From Chara braunii (lineage: Eukaryota; Streptophyta; Charophyceae; Charales; Characeae): DNA of 64,000 nucleotides. Below are positions 11,606 to 22,174 of the stretch, one piece after another (positions within the stretch are counted from its first letter, which is position 1; every line of letters begins with the position of its first letter). The stretch lies in assembly GCA_003427395.1 (NCBI GenBank), contig BFEA01000273.1:771730-835729 (forward strand), given 5' to 3'. The notes under the pieces are model-generated. The model was not told where the DNA came from and made no database searches. It saw only the letters and a program-made list of their open reading frames with translations. Position numbers and translations under genes: made by a program.

Positions 11606-12415
11606 CTAGCTGGTGTGCATGTTAATGTCTAGGGACCCAGGGATACTATTGATTGTGTAGGTTTCTAGCTGGTTTCCTGGTGGTGTTTCTTCCCACAGCT
11701 TGAAAGTTATACCTTGAACTTGGGTAGACGCGATCTTACCTCTTGCCAGGTAGTTCTCCTCAAATTTGAGCTGGAGGTCCTCTGGTTTATCCTCTTCTTT
11801 CATTTTTCGGTTTACATTTCTCCATAGGACCCAATATTATGTCTCCACCTGCTGTTGAAATAGTCTCCACGCCTATTGAGTGTGCATCCTTTATTTGTCT
11901 ATCGTCTCTTGACATCTTTTCTTCCATATGACCCATATGGATGCTTTCCTGAGTACTTTGATGAGGTTGCATTCTACCGGGGACCAGTTCTCTGGAGTAT
12001 TGAAGCCTAGTAGCAGTAGGGTGTGGTTACTTGTGAATGATGTATCCGTTATAGCCTCCCATAACTTGGATACTTTTTGCCACAAGGGTTTTATTCTGGG
12101 CCATGTGAAAAAACAGTGGTATAGGTCCTCCAATTGACCGACGTCGCAGTTGGCACAAAGTTCGTTTAGTGGGCTTCTATCTTCTTTTTTTCTTCGGGCA
12201 TTCAACCATTGATTTATAGGTACTGCTAGATAAAGTATTAACCATTGTGGACTCCTGAATTTAGTTGGTCTTATGCCTGCTACTGTGTTCCAGGGTATTG
12301 GCTTAAGGTTTTCGGGTTCCACTCCAAGGTGCTTCCACCAACATTCTGCTATTATCGGGTCTGGATTTGAAGAGCGTCTTCTTAGTCTATACCCTAGTCG
12401 GGTTGTGTATTGCAC
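11606..12415 (-). pseudogene. LINE C-terminus with RT zinc-binding domain
   Basis: The main open frame (11,891-12,415) carries the zf-RVT type end of a plant LINE ORF2. The segments FRSPQWLILYLAVPINQWL, then LCANC...YHC, then IWVIWKKRC correspond to the conserved helices and the zinc ligands. A second frame at 11,606-11,803 continues the C-terminal tail. The plus-strand LINE at 28,919-29,830 has the same order (LQWLIAYAALPVNQWL, LCTIC...VHC, LWVIWKERC), so both belong to one family. The RT core is missing upstream, where a plus-strand LINE fragment and LTR B intervene. Confidence 0.85.
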
Positions 12416-12484
12416 AATATTAAGTCGGGTTGCATGCTGTTATTTCCTTGAAATATTTTATTTTCTTAAAATCCCTATCTGCCC

Positions 12485-12744
12485 CTCTCCAGCACCCCCG
12501 CTCACCTAATCCTCACCGGCAACTGGAACGTGGTCCGGGACCCTGCCCTCGATAGCCTCACGAGCAGTGCAGCCACCCAATCCGGCACACACTTTGGGAC
12601 GAGGCTGTTCCCATACACAACCTGATTACTGAAATGGCACTCGTTGCCCGTTCCACATGCCGCACCCGACAGACAAGCAGTTTACATACCGCAAGAAGAA
12701 CCACAGTCAGACTGTTTCCTCATCGCCTATAGATTATTATCTAC
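12485..12744 (+). pseudogene. LINE endonuclease fragment
   Basis: On the plus strand, frames read HLILTGNWN followed by RDPALDS, the endonuclease GDWN motif region, then FTYRKKNHSQT and RIDYY-like residues, in different frames. It is opposite in orientation to the adjacent LINE C-terminus and is cut at about 12,745 by the end of LTR B. Only about 85 codons remain, with frameshifts. Confidence 0.6.
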
Positions 12745-14418
12745 GTTACGATCCTGGCCAGTTTCGAAGTATACATTCATCAGAAACTACAATGCCGTCC
12801 AATTGCAAAAAGAAATGAATGAACTTGAGAGGAGAGAGAGGGAAAGAAGAAGAAGAAGAAGTAAGAAAGAAGAAGAAGATGATGTGTGACTCCAGCATAG
12901 ACCAAAGATAAGGCTCTTCTTCTTTGCCAATCAATCTCCTCCTCCTTATCTCCTCCCCTCTTATTCAAACAAGAAAAGACAATAATAATGTTGAATGGCT
13001 GAACCAGAATCAATGTCCGAATCCCACTTCTACTGCAGGCACAACATGAGGTCCACCATAGCCATGGCCACCCTTCCTCTTCCTCTTCATGTAGGCCGAG
13101 GCTATGGCGGAGCACTGAGGGCTCTACCCTCCTGTCCAAAGGACAACTCAAAGCAGCTATGTCGCTGCTTCCTGCCCCAAGGTCAACATCAGGCAGCTAT
13201 ACCGCTGCCCACTGAACCGCCATGCCTGACTCTGTCCCGAGCTTCCTTGATGCGGCACTACCCCAACTGGGGCCTTCCAGATGCAGCGCCTAACAAGGTG
13301 ATGAAGATCGTGTCCACCATAGCCAGGTAGGTGCCTCACCACTCTCCTCCTTGGTCCCCTTCTCCCTCCTCCTACCGGTAGAGCTCCACCATAGCCAAGA
13401 TAGAAGCTCCCAGCTTCTTCCTCCCAGCAGCGCTGTATCAACCAGCGCTCTTCCAGCCAATCCTCCAGTAGCGTGACGCCCAACTCTAGACTCAGACTGG
13501 ATGGACTGGTACCGGCCTAGACCTAGCCTACCGCTACTGGGCCTCTAAAAATGCCAACTTTGTCTTCTTCTGCTCGGCCTAGAGTACCCGGCACATCTAC
13601 TGCTACTGGGTGTGGTACCGGCCTACCTGCTACTTGAGTGTTTTTCCGCTACTCCTAGGGCCGCGGTCTTCTGGCTCCGCCACTTGAGTGTTTTCCTGTA
13701 ACGAGCGTGAGGCTGAGGGTGAGCCGAGGGAGAGGAGAGAGNGGGAGAGAGTGAGAGCACACACACACACTCACTCACTCGACTCGACGGACTCGGACTG
13801 AGGGTCGAACGCAGACACAGTGGTAAGGCACAAAGTCGAAGTCTTGGATTCCGAATGNCGNAACAGCAAGTCACACTNAGTACGAGTACAGCAGCAGAGA
13901 ACTGGTACGAGACTGCCCCCCGTACCGTACGGGGAGCCGGTATAAGTACCGGTGACACGTACGGTACCAGGGGCATTTCTGCAAAGGCCCCGAGGGCAGA
14001 ATTGAAAAATGCAGTATTTGAAAGTGGCCCCCGAATTGCAGCATGGCGCCAGTTGTCCAAAATCCTACGGTACCAAAGGAGGGGTTTGGAAAAAGGGTGC
14101 CAGGCCGAGAACGGGATGCAGCCAAAACAGCAAAAGATAGACCAGGGATCGAGCCCTGGCGAAGTCCGTAACATTTCCCCTGCTGCAACCCTCAATGCCA
14201 CGGCCACAGGTAAGTACCGGCCCTACGGGCCTGCCAAACAAGCAAGTACCCTCGCGGGTCACACACACACTCATGCCGACAAGCACTCAGACAGGCACGC
14301 ACACATACAGACTTAGAAAACACAGTAGAATGCGGGAATCTCAGCAAGGCATCCATTCCATTGGCAGAACTTCAGAAATCAGCAGTGTTCTCAGTCTGTG
14401 TTGTGGCGGGTCATTACA
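12745..14418 (-). repeat. LTR of family B, copy 1 (3' LTR of element B)
   Basis: The minus strand begins TGTAATGACCCGCC at 14,418, immediately after a polypurine tract (GAGGGGGG, 14,421-14,432 region), and ends near GGATCGTAAC at about 12,745. The sequence aligns with copies at 19,035-21,021 and 31,543-33,056. Shared blocks include AACACTCAAGTAGCAGGTAGGCC, a Lys/Glu-like purine block, GCTATGGTGGACCTCATG and a TATTATTATT region. It follows the minus-strand pol of element B and is therefore its 3' LTR. A 477-bp solo LTR of family A is nested in it, leaving about 1.19 kb of LTR B. Confidence 0.85.
13697..14173 (-). mobile_element. Solo LTR of family A with TTTCC target duplication
   Basis: On the minus strand this begins TGTTACGGACTTCGCCAGGG and ends GCTCGTTACA. 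It matches the 5' LTR at 33,057-33,579 along its length (TGTTACGGACTCCGCCAGGG ... CTCGTCACA). It is flanked by TTTCC at 13,692-13,696 and 14,174-14,178. The LTR B copy at about 31,770-31,790 has the uninterrupted site (GTTTTCCCCGCTGCAACC on the opposite strand), so the insertion site is visible both filled and empty. No internal region remains, as expected after LTR-LTR recombination. The LTR ends are TGT...ACA. Confidence 0.93.
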
Positions 14419-14439
14419 GTACTCCCCCCTCAAGAGCGA

Positions 14440-15828
14440 GGTCCCTTCGAGCGAGTAACTCAATCAGAGTCCTTGAATAATGCATTAAAAACTTAAATAG
14501 CAAAGAGAGATCGGGTATGTTCCGTAGGAGTGAGGGTAGCGGTGAATTTAGGTTGTTGTTCGGAGCTAATCAGTCGTTCATATGCATTGACGACTCGCGG
14601 GGCACTCTGCAACAAGTCTTTCTTAGCGATCCAGTAAGAGTCATTCAACGGGTGGTACAGAAAATGAACTTCATATTGTCTGTTTCTCCCCTTTCCACTG
14701 TGCTCGACAATTCTATCAACCTCGTGACCGCCTTTGATTGCACGAGGGATTATCGACTCTCAATACTTAAAAGTTTCGGGTGATTCATACGGAAACAACT
14801 TTGATGCACGAAAGACTGGGTACGTACGTAGGTGAGGAGGCACGTCGATTGTCTAAGAAGGACCAAAGGAATCATCTCCTACTCGGTTCAGCACCTTCCA
14901 CGGACCGTAGTACTAAGGAAGGAGCTTTCGTGATACACCTTCTTCTTCAGAAAACTCAGACATCTTGACCCAGACATAACTTCTCACTGTGAAAGGGTCA
15001 GGCTGGAGCTTTTTGTTTGCATGCTTAATCATGGCACTGCGTCACCTTTCCATAGCTGCGACAACAACTTTGGGCAAACGATCAAACTTAGCACTGTAGC
15101 CTGGCTGGCCAGGTGTCAAGCCAGGTGACTGGTCAGGAAACAAATAAGGTAGGGAATTGCGAATTTTCCACCCAAGGCGCAACCGGTTAGGTGTCATCCC
15201 GGTGGAGGAGTGTCTGGAGTTGTTGTACAACCCCTGCACAATCGGCAATTCCTTATCCCAAGAGTTCTGATCAGGCACAATTAGAGTTCACAGAAGTTGG
15301 ATCACAGTCTGGTTGATCTCCTCGGCCAGTCCATTGGCTTCGGGATGTCGACCGGACGTCATCTTGAGTTTGATGTCATAGATCTGGGAGGTGAAGTCCT
15401 TCCAATCTGAACTTATGAACCTGGTGTCCCGGTCACTCACAAGAGTTTTCGGGGGCCCACACTGCAAAAATGTACTTCTTGTGAAACTCTTTGATCACAC
15501 AGTCAGTTGGGGCGTGAGGTGGTAATGGGATCAAATTCATAAATTTTGAAAAGCGGTCAACGATCACCATTACTTGCGAATATCCATTCCAACTTTTCTT
15601 TCCCATGTCCATGAAGTCGATGGAAAGAGACTCACCCGGGCCATCAGGAATCGGAAGAGGATGCAGCAGCCTATAGGGCTTCTGCCGAGACGGTTTGATG
15701 CGTTGACAAACTTCACACTCGGCCACAAACTTTAAGGCCATTCCTTTCATCCCAGGCCATACAAACTTTTGCAACAGACTTTCGTATGTCTTTTCTTGCG
15801 TCGGATGCAAGAGATACTTGTCAAGGCA
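14440..15828 (-). pseudogene. Gypsy element B: integrase and chromodomain
   Basis: Read on the minus strand from about 15,828. First comes an integrase zinc-binding end (KTYESLLQKFVWPGM, then CEVC), followed by the core with SIDFMD (first Asp). A frameshift comes near 15,440. Then VSDRDTRF (second Asp) and HPEANGLAEE (the Glu). Next are the C-terminal barrel (SRKLLP) and a chromodomain-like segment (VDRIVEHSGKGRNRQYEVHF). At least four stops or frameshifts break it. The polypurine tract and LTR B follow directly. Protease, RT and RNase H are missing because the reading ends at an inverted junction with element C near 15,825. Confidence 0.88.
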
Positions 15829-16400
15829 CGCGACCAGATGCTAAGACGCAGCAACGCATGAGCCAACAAACCAATCGTCGGCGTCTTCCTCGTCCATTCT
15901 GCGCCGGCAATCTCGTTTGAGTTTCCGCCACGGAGTTCAGCCTCGAACAAGATATCTCTCGCAAGCTCCTCCCAAAATGGATGGGGCCCTGGCCGATCGT
16001 GGCACCCGCAGGGGATGCACCCAAACGACCTTCCTTCATTATTCAGGTGCCCGCCCACTTGCCCGTCTACCCGGTATTTCATTGCTCCAAGTTGGCTCTT
16101 TACACGCCAGCGGAACATGACGACTTTCCCGGACGACGATCGCAAGACCCACCCTCTATGGACGTTTTTCAAGAGGTCGGCAACATCATCTCCCAGCGGC
16201 GCTACGAAAACAAGCCGACCGAATACTTGGTACACTTTGCGTACTGCACCCGCAAAGCTGACCGTTGGTTGACCCGTGCGGAACTCCAAGCAACAGCTCC
16301 AGATGTTCCCGCACGCTACGAACGCAAGATGCAAGGCAAACCGGTATCTTTGGCTCCACGTCGCACCCGCGTCCAGGTTCCACCTTCAGATCGTTAGCTT
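15822..16400 (+). pseudogene. Gypsy element C: integrase C-terminus and chromodomain
   Basis: The plus-strand frame from about 15,822 reads DAKTQQRMSQQ, then V(stop)VSATEF where a Trp codon has become TGA, then ISRKLLPKWMGPW. This is the usual C-terminal module of gypsy integrases. A YPVFHCSKL block follows, then a chromodomain-like segment (EVGNIISQRRYENKPTEYLVHF ... ADRWLTRAEL). The frame stops at 16,397. A polypurine tract (16,426-16,438) and the TGTTACATG start of LTR C follow, which fixes the 3' end of the element. Everything upstream of the integrase C-terminus is missing. Confidence 0.87.
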
Positions 16401-16425
16401 CGCCCTCAACCCGGCTTGACTTCAT

Positions 16426-16438
16426 AAGGAGGGGGGGG
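16426..16438 (+). other. Polypurine tract of element C
   Basis: AAGGAGGGGGGGG lies directly before TGTTACATG, the expected plus-strand priming site next to a 3' LTR. Confidence 0.85.
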
Positions 16439-17138
16439 TGTTACATGATGCGCTTGCAAACAAGGGCCATTTTCAGGCCCTGTGTCGTTTCAGCCTGAAA
16501 GCCTGAAAACAAGGGCCTACAGGCCTTTTCTCGTTTCAGCCTGAAAGCCTGAAAATAAGGGCCTACAGGCCCTGTGTAGTTTCAGCCTAAAAAAGGGCCC
16601 TCCAAGCCCTAAGTCTTTTTAGCCTGAAACGGAGGGCCATTTTCAGGCACTCATAAGATCGACCTGCCCTAAAACTTAGGCACCAGACCAGGGTTTTAGC
16701 ACAGGCCATTTTGGGCCTGTTTTCAAGACAACCTTTGTTGAACTTCAACACCAGGGTCTAACACGTTTTGGCATTGGCAAGAGCAACCTCCTGGACGGGC
16801 CAACACTATATAAGACTGGTCCGCCCTGCAGGCTACAGGTAGTTCATAGGGGACTCCCCAGGCACTTCACGTGCAGTTCAGGAGGTAGGAGGTAGTCGTC
16901 AGGATTTGGCAGCAGCACTCTGGAGGAGCGCTGCAGTAGTAGTAGTAGCGTTAGCAATAGTCTTCAGCGCTGGGCGCTAGTAGGAGCTAGAGTAGCACTG
17001 GAGAGAGAGAGTGAGATTTGGCGGAGGCCAGGGAGACTTACCTGCAGCGCTATAGCTCCAGCTTCGCCTTCGAGGTACCTGCAGCACGGCGCCATCTTCA
17101 GAGGTTAGTACCTGGTACATGACAGAGAGAGAGAGAGT
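16439..17138 (+). repeat. 3' LTR of element C (start; end uncertain)
   Basis: It begins TGTTACATGATGCGC after the polypurine tract. Bases 16,445-16,680 hold three to four ~58-bp tandem units built from AAGGGCC and TTTCAGCCTGAAAGCCTGAAA. A TATA box (TATATAAG) lies at 16,807. Downstream are short purine repeats and a (GA)n just before repeat D at 17,139. I cannot see the terminal CA with certainty, so the LTR may extend into repeat D. Confidence 0.65.
16807..16814 (+). promoter_or_regulatory. TATA box in LTR C
   Basis: TATATAAG lies about 370 bp into the LTR, a normal place for an LTR promoter. The start of transcription would be about 30 bp downstream. Confidence 0.5.
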
Positions 17139-18878
17139 GCTTCTTCTTCCTCCTCTCAATCCACCATCTCTTCCTCACCCTCTCGCTATCTGACTTCTCG
17201 GCATCAGCAGACTACGGGTGAGAGACAGCTTGGTGACTTTGGGGATGTTGACGACATTGGGATACAGACTCGACTTTGGGATCGAGACATTTACGAGGGA
17301 CTATTTGGGATCGATACCAGGGACACTTATGTGATGACATTCCCATCTTCTCCCTCCTCTTTGTCTAATCCCCCTCCTCTTCGTATGTAGATGTTTGGGG
17401 CTGGCGCATTCTTCCTGTGTGAGTGCCAGGCCCCTTCACACCTTGTAATGATGATGATGTATGTCTAGTCTGCATTGCGAAATTGATTGGGTTGATCATT
17501 GGTATCCTAGCATTCCGCTGCGCTATCTTGTGCTATGTGAGGGAGGTCGGTCCTTGTTCTGGTTTGCACCATTACGGTATGCAACAGTTTGGTATCTCCT
17601 CCTCCCACATGTGTGAAGTATGATGGGATGTCGTGTCAGTCCCGGTCAGGTCAGGACTTATATCCAAGTCTTCCACTGCGCTACAAAGTGCCATTTTGTA
17701 TGTATCAGGATGCACACTGCTTGTTGAGATTCCACTAACACTGCATTGTCCATTCAATCCTTTTCATCACCTTGCGGATCCTTGGTTGGACATACATTGC
17801 CCAACTGGGCATGTATCACAGTGCTGCCAGTCTGAAGGCTCTCACATTCCTTTTTTTTTCTCTGTTTCTTTAGTCATGTGCCTGCTTTGCACTGTTTGCA
17901 ACTCTGCATGTCTGTTAGTTGAATGTGCTTGTTGATTTGCTGCAAGATAGGTGCTCTGCTGCCTGAACTTCAAAGTGCAAAGCAGGTGAGTGCCTGCCAA
18001 CACCCCCTCGCTTCTTCTTCCTCCTCTCAGTCCACCATCTCTTCCTCACCCTCTCGCTATCTGACTTCTCGGCATCAGCAGACTACGAGTGAGAGAGAGG
18101 TTGGTGACTTTGGGGATGTTGACGACATTGGGATACAGACTCGACTTTGGGATCGAGACATTGACGAGGGACTATTTGGGATCGGTACCAGGGACACTTG
18201 TGTGACGACATTCCCATCTTCTCCCTCATCTTTGTCGAATCCCCCTCCTCTTCGTCTGTGGAAGTTTGGGGCTGGCGCATTCTTCCTGTGTGAGCGCCAA
18301 GCCCCTTCACACCTTGTAATGATGATGGTGTATGTTTAGTCTGCATTGCAAAATTGATTGCGTTGATCATTGGTATCCTAGCATTCCGCTGCGCTATTTT
18401 GTGTTATGTGAGGGAGGTCGGTCCTTGTTCTGGTTTGCACCATTAGGGTATGCAACAGTTTGGAATCTCCTCTCACATGTGTGAAGTATGATGGGATGTC
18501 GTGTCAGTCCCGGTCAGGTCAGGACTTATATCCAAGTCTTCCACTGCGCTACAAAGTGGCATTTTGTATGTATCAGGATGTACACTGCTTGTTGAGATTA
18601 CACTAACACTGCATTGTCCATTCAGTTCTTTTCATCACCTTGCGGATCCTTGGCTGTACATACATTGCCCGACTGGGCATGCACCACAGTGCTGCCAGTC
18701 TGAAGGCTCTGACATTCTTTTTTTTTTCTCTGTTTCTTTAGTCATGCACCTGCTTTGCACTGTTTGCAACTCTGCATGTCTGCTAGTTGAATGTGCTTGT
18801 TGATTTGCTGCAAGACAGGTGCTCTGCTGCCTGAACTTCAAAGTGCAAAGCAGGTGAGTGCCTGCCATCACCCCCACC
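17139..18878 (+). repeat. Repeat D, two tandem ~870-bp copies
   Basis: The unit starts GCTTCTTCTTCCTCCTCTCA at 17,139 and again at 18,010, and ends at GGTGAGTGCCTGCCA. The two copies look nearly identical, while the copy at 1-590 is more diverged. Each unit ends in AAAGCAG|GTGAGT, a near-perfect 5' splice donor. No conserved open frame spans the unit. Placement right after LTR C suggests LTR or leader material duplicated in tandem. Confidence 0.88.
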
Positions 18879-19034
18879 CACCCACCCAACCCCCCATTTT
18901 TTTTTGTTTTTTTTTTCGGACATTTTGCACCCCCTGACACCGATCCGAACTGTCCAGTGATGTCCGCGTGTCCGGTGGGGTCCGGACCGGTCCAAACACT
19001 AGTCCAGAAGACAGGCCGGAAGTGTCGGCTTGTC
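18879..19034 (+). other. Short spacer with TCCGG-rich segment
   Basis: Poly(C/A) and oligo(T) runs are followed by a segment rich in TCCGG and CCGGTCC words (18,940-19,040). No gene is visible. Confidence 0.5.
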
Positions 19035-19248
19035 CGGGTCCGCAGTTACCATGGTGTGTATGGTGTGTATGTGTGCTTGCTGATTTCCACGTGCCTGTCT
19101 GAGTGTATGTCTGCCTGTCTGTGTGTGACCTGCCAGGGTACTTGGTTGCAGCGGGCCCGTCGGGCCCGGTACATACCTATGGCCGTGACTTGGTTGCAGG
19201 GGGGAAAAACACTCGAAGGGATAGCTTAGGGCACAATCAAGTGGCGGT

Positions 19249-20307
19249 AGTTTTTTTCTTTTTTTTTCACACAGACACAGCCCCTTCTTTTCTGGGGGCC
19301 ACCAGTCCAGTTACTTGTTGCCGGCAAGCGTGTCACAATGATGCAAAGAACACCAGTGAACGTGAATAGTCGCCAGAGGGATCACAAGGTAGAGGCCGTG
19401 GCCAACCGGGAGACGCCCCCTGGTACCCAGTGATTGGCCCGTCCCCCCCACTGGCCATCCCTCCCCTACTTCCCTCCTTTCCCAATGGTCCCCAAATGCA
19501 CCAGGAGCCCTATTGTGAACATCCGCCCTTATGTTCATCAATGTTCATCCCAGCACTTAAGTTGCCCAATAATACTTGAAATCATGATATAACCAGTAAT
19601 TATTTAACATCCTATACCACTAGCAGAAACATCGAATTATCCTCCTTCCCCACTAGCAGAAACATCGGATCATGATCATAATCGTGATCAGCGCATTTTA
19701 TGCAGTAATTCCCCATTTGTTCAAGGCACCATCGTATATTGGCAGCAAGATTTCCCACATGTACATACCAGCCCATCCACTACATGGAGCGATCTTCAGG
19801 CGTCCAAATCATAAAAGTCTTGTATTCATAGGCTTCACGGCGTCATTGTGCCCTTGCCTGTCTCATTCATCTGTGTTATATCCCACATTGGCACAACCCT
19901 TCCATGTGTTCAGATGCAACAAGTGTCCCGTCCCTCGCGCACCCTTCCCCCCCCCCCCATTTCTCCCCCCCCCTTCTCCCCCCAACTCTCTCCCCCATCA
20001 CCCCCAACTACCCTAATTAACCTACCCATCCCTACTGCCGGTCTAAAACCCTTCGGTCATAAGGAGAGTCCAATATCTGAGGCCTTGGAATCCACCTGCA
20101 CGAGGGCTGCATGCTGGCCCCATACTCACGAAAAGGCAATATTGTCTGTTGGGGTGGTCGGTGGGCACTTCCACAGTTCTTTCTGTAAGTCCGCCTGCAG
20201 CACCGGATGGTTGGCCACTTCTCACCATCTCATTGCGACAGTACCATATCACCCACAAGGCTGTTGCTCTGAGGATCTCCATGGCCCGCACCCGGTCCCT
20301 AGTGTGG
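19249..20307 (-). mobile_element. 5'-truncated LINE fragment with oligo(A) tail
   Basis: The minus strand carries a short frame at 20,043-20,291 with ILRATALWVIWYCRNE, which resembles the conserved WxIW helix at the end of plant LINE ORF2. It runs through ~750 bp of apparent UTR to an oligo(A) (oligo(T) at 19,249-19,267 on the plus strand). Both flanks are LTR B sequence. No clean target duplication is visible, and some LTR bases seem lost at the site. Confidence 0.6.
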
Positions 20308-20677
20308 GCCCGATAGTACTTTAGCGGTGGGCTGAGACGAAGACAAAGTCAGTACCTTTAGCGGTTGTGGCCTGGTATGCTGTTATAGGGGCCTGTATCG
20401 GTAGATATCAGACCTGCAATGATGTTTCCCTCCGAAACGGAGGTGATACCAGTTGCTTGGGAGGCCGAGCGGCCTGGAAGTCGCCGCCCAAGGGGCAAGT
20501 TGCCCGCTATATCTTTCAGGTGAGTGCCTGGCTCATCCTAATTTAGGCGTCACACTGCTGGAGTGCTTGGTGTATGGAGGTGGAGGTCATGGCTATGGTG
20601 GACCTCATGTTGTGCTGGCAGTAAGAGAGGGATTCAGACATTAGTTCCGGTTCAGCCATTCATTGTTACTATTATTA

Positions 20678-20692
20678 NNNNNNNNNNNNNNN
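20678..20692. other. Assembly gap (15 N)
   Basis: The 20 bases before the gap (ATTCATTGTTACTATTATTA) are repeated right after it, so the two contig ends probably overlap. The true gap may be zero or negative. Confidence 0.95.
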
Positions 20693-21021
20693 ATTCATTG
20701 TTACTATTATTATTTATTGTTGAATAAGAGGTCATGGCTATGGTGGACCTCATGTTGTGCTGGCAGTAAGAGAGGGATTCAGACATTGGTTCTGGTTCAG
20801 TCATTCATTGCTACTACTATTATTTATTGCTGAATAAGATTGGGGGAGATGACGAGGAGATTGGTTGGCAAAAGAAGGGGGGATTTGTCATTGGACTTTT
20901 GCTGGTGTGCATATTCTTCTTCGTCTTTCTTTCTTCTTTCTTCTTCCTTTCAAGTTCTTTCATGTCTTTTGCAATTGGACGGCATAGTCTTTGCACTTCT
21001 GAATTGGCCAGGATGATAACA

Positions 21022-21220
21022 TATCGACCAAGTCAAAGACGGCCATTTCTGGAACACTTGCCTGCTCTAGTTGCAGAAATCCATCCAATCACGGATCGTG
21101 TACACCATCCAGCCCTCCTTGAGAGTTGAATGAGCTGACAAATGAGATAGAACAAAAACTGAACATAACAGATGCCGCTCACGAACGTTCATCGAATGAA
21201 AGGCAATGACAGAATATTAC
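21022..21220 (-). other. Intron of BIG/UBR4-like gene, downstream side
   Basis: It begins (minus strand) with GTAATATT right after the exon and reaches the end of LTR B copy 2. No further exon is recognised below this point. Confidence 0.5.
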
Positions 21221-21928
21221 CTGATAGTAGATGGCTTTGACAGGAAACAGAGCTTTCAGAACCCGTCTTGCAGAAGCTTGCAGCACTGGCTGACGATCAT
21301 TCTCAAGCACTGGCTCCAGGACAACTAAACAGTCTACTCTCGCTTCAGAAACTGTGGAAGCTCTGGTAGCCCATAGCTCTGCAAAGTTCACCTTGATGCT
21401 TGGCCGCTGGTTCAGGTTCTGTCCAGAACTCACAACAGCTGAGTAGTACAAGAAAAGCACCTGAAAACAGGCACAGACTGCTTTCTCCAGAGGCGAGGCA
21501 GCGGCTGCAAGCGTGCAATTCTTTGTAACTGCTGAACCAGCTTTCCCTGTTGCACCTCCACATCCTCCACTACCTGCCCCATTCGTTCCCCCAGCAACAA
21601 GGCCCAACAAGTCAACTTCATGAAGCGCCTCCAGTTTCTCTTTCCACCCGAACTTGTCTTTTGGTCGTGCATACACATCGACAGAGTCCAGCCGTGGCAA
21701 GGTCGATCCACTGAAAGTTGGACCCACTGTCAGGGTAAAATCCTTGTCGGCTAGGATTGCCTCTGCATTTGTAAATGGAATGTCATACCATCGCCGAACA
21801 CCTTCTTCAAGCTTTATGGTTCTCTGGAACACACGCACCTCACTTGGAATGTGGCTTGGTGATGAGTTTCCCACCTGAATGCGGCATCCCACCATCACCA
21901 GATTCGAGTTCGAATTGAGCACCATTAT
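21221..21928 (-). CDS. BIG: BIG/UBR4-like E3 ubiquitin ligase, internal exon
   Basis: This is the one convincing host exon, 708 bp (236 codons, phase 0 both sides). On the minus strand it follows TTCTTGGCAG (acceptor) and ends KAIYYQ with CAG|GTAATATT (donor). The protein includes GCRIQVGNSS, SHIPSE, RRWYDIPFTNAEAILADKDF, TLTVGPTFSG, PRLDS and KFGWKEKLEAL, blocks I recognise from the giant calossin/BIG (plant) and UBR4 (animal) family. BIG acts in auxin transport and N-degron-type protein turnover in plants. The exon is a small part of a protein of roughly 5,000 residues. A Gly-rich loop (GGTNGAGSGGCGG) may be lineage-specific. No stop or frameshift occurs, in contrast to everything around it. 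Confidence 0.85.
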
Positions 21929-22174
21929 CTGCCAAGAATATCACCATGAACCCACACAGACACACATGCACACAGGCACATGCACACACACACACACACA
22001 CAAACCCGCATGCTCAGCACATGGCTGCCTCAGGTTTTCCTGCCCTTAACCACACAAAACATCCATAGCCTGCCAAACAACCCAACCTAACCCAGCCTTC
22101 GCGTGGCACATCATGTACACTACCACATCTCCAGCTCCACTTGGGCATCCCATAGGCTCAGGACTACAGCTTAC

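Larger units (their letters stand above)
19035..21021 (+). repeat. LTR of family B, copy 2 (5' truncated, interrupted)
   Basis: It matches LTR B from the GTGACC(C/T)GC(C/G)AGGGTACTTG block through GGCCGTGAC and AAACACTCGAAG. It is then interrupted by a minus-strand LINE fragment, and resumes at about 20,308 (AGTACTTTAGCGG ... GCTATGGTGGACC ... CCAGGATGATAACA). The start of the LTR is missing. The end is only about 200 bp from the exon of the BIG/UBR4-like gene, so the LTR sits inside that gene's intron in opposite orientation. Confidence 0.82.

Noticed and set aside
13623-14207. 194-codon minus-strand ORF across the solo LTR
   Set aside because: It lies in LTR sequence with N bases. It matches no protein and is not conserved in the LTR at 33,057.
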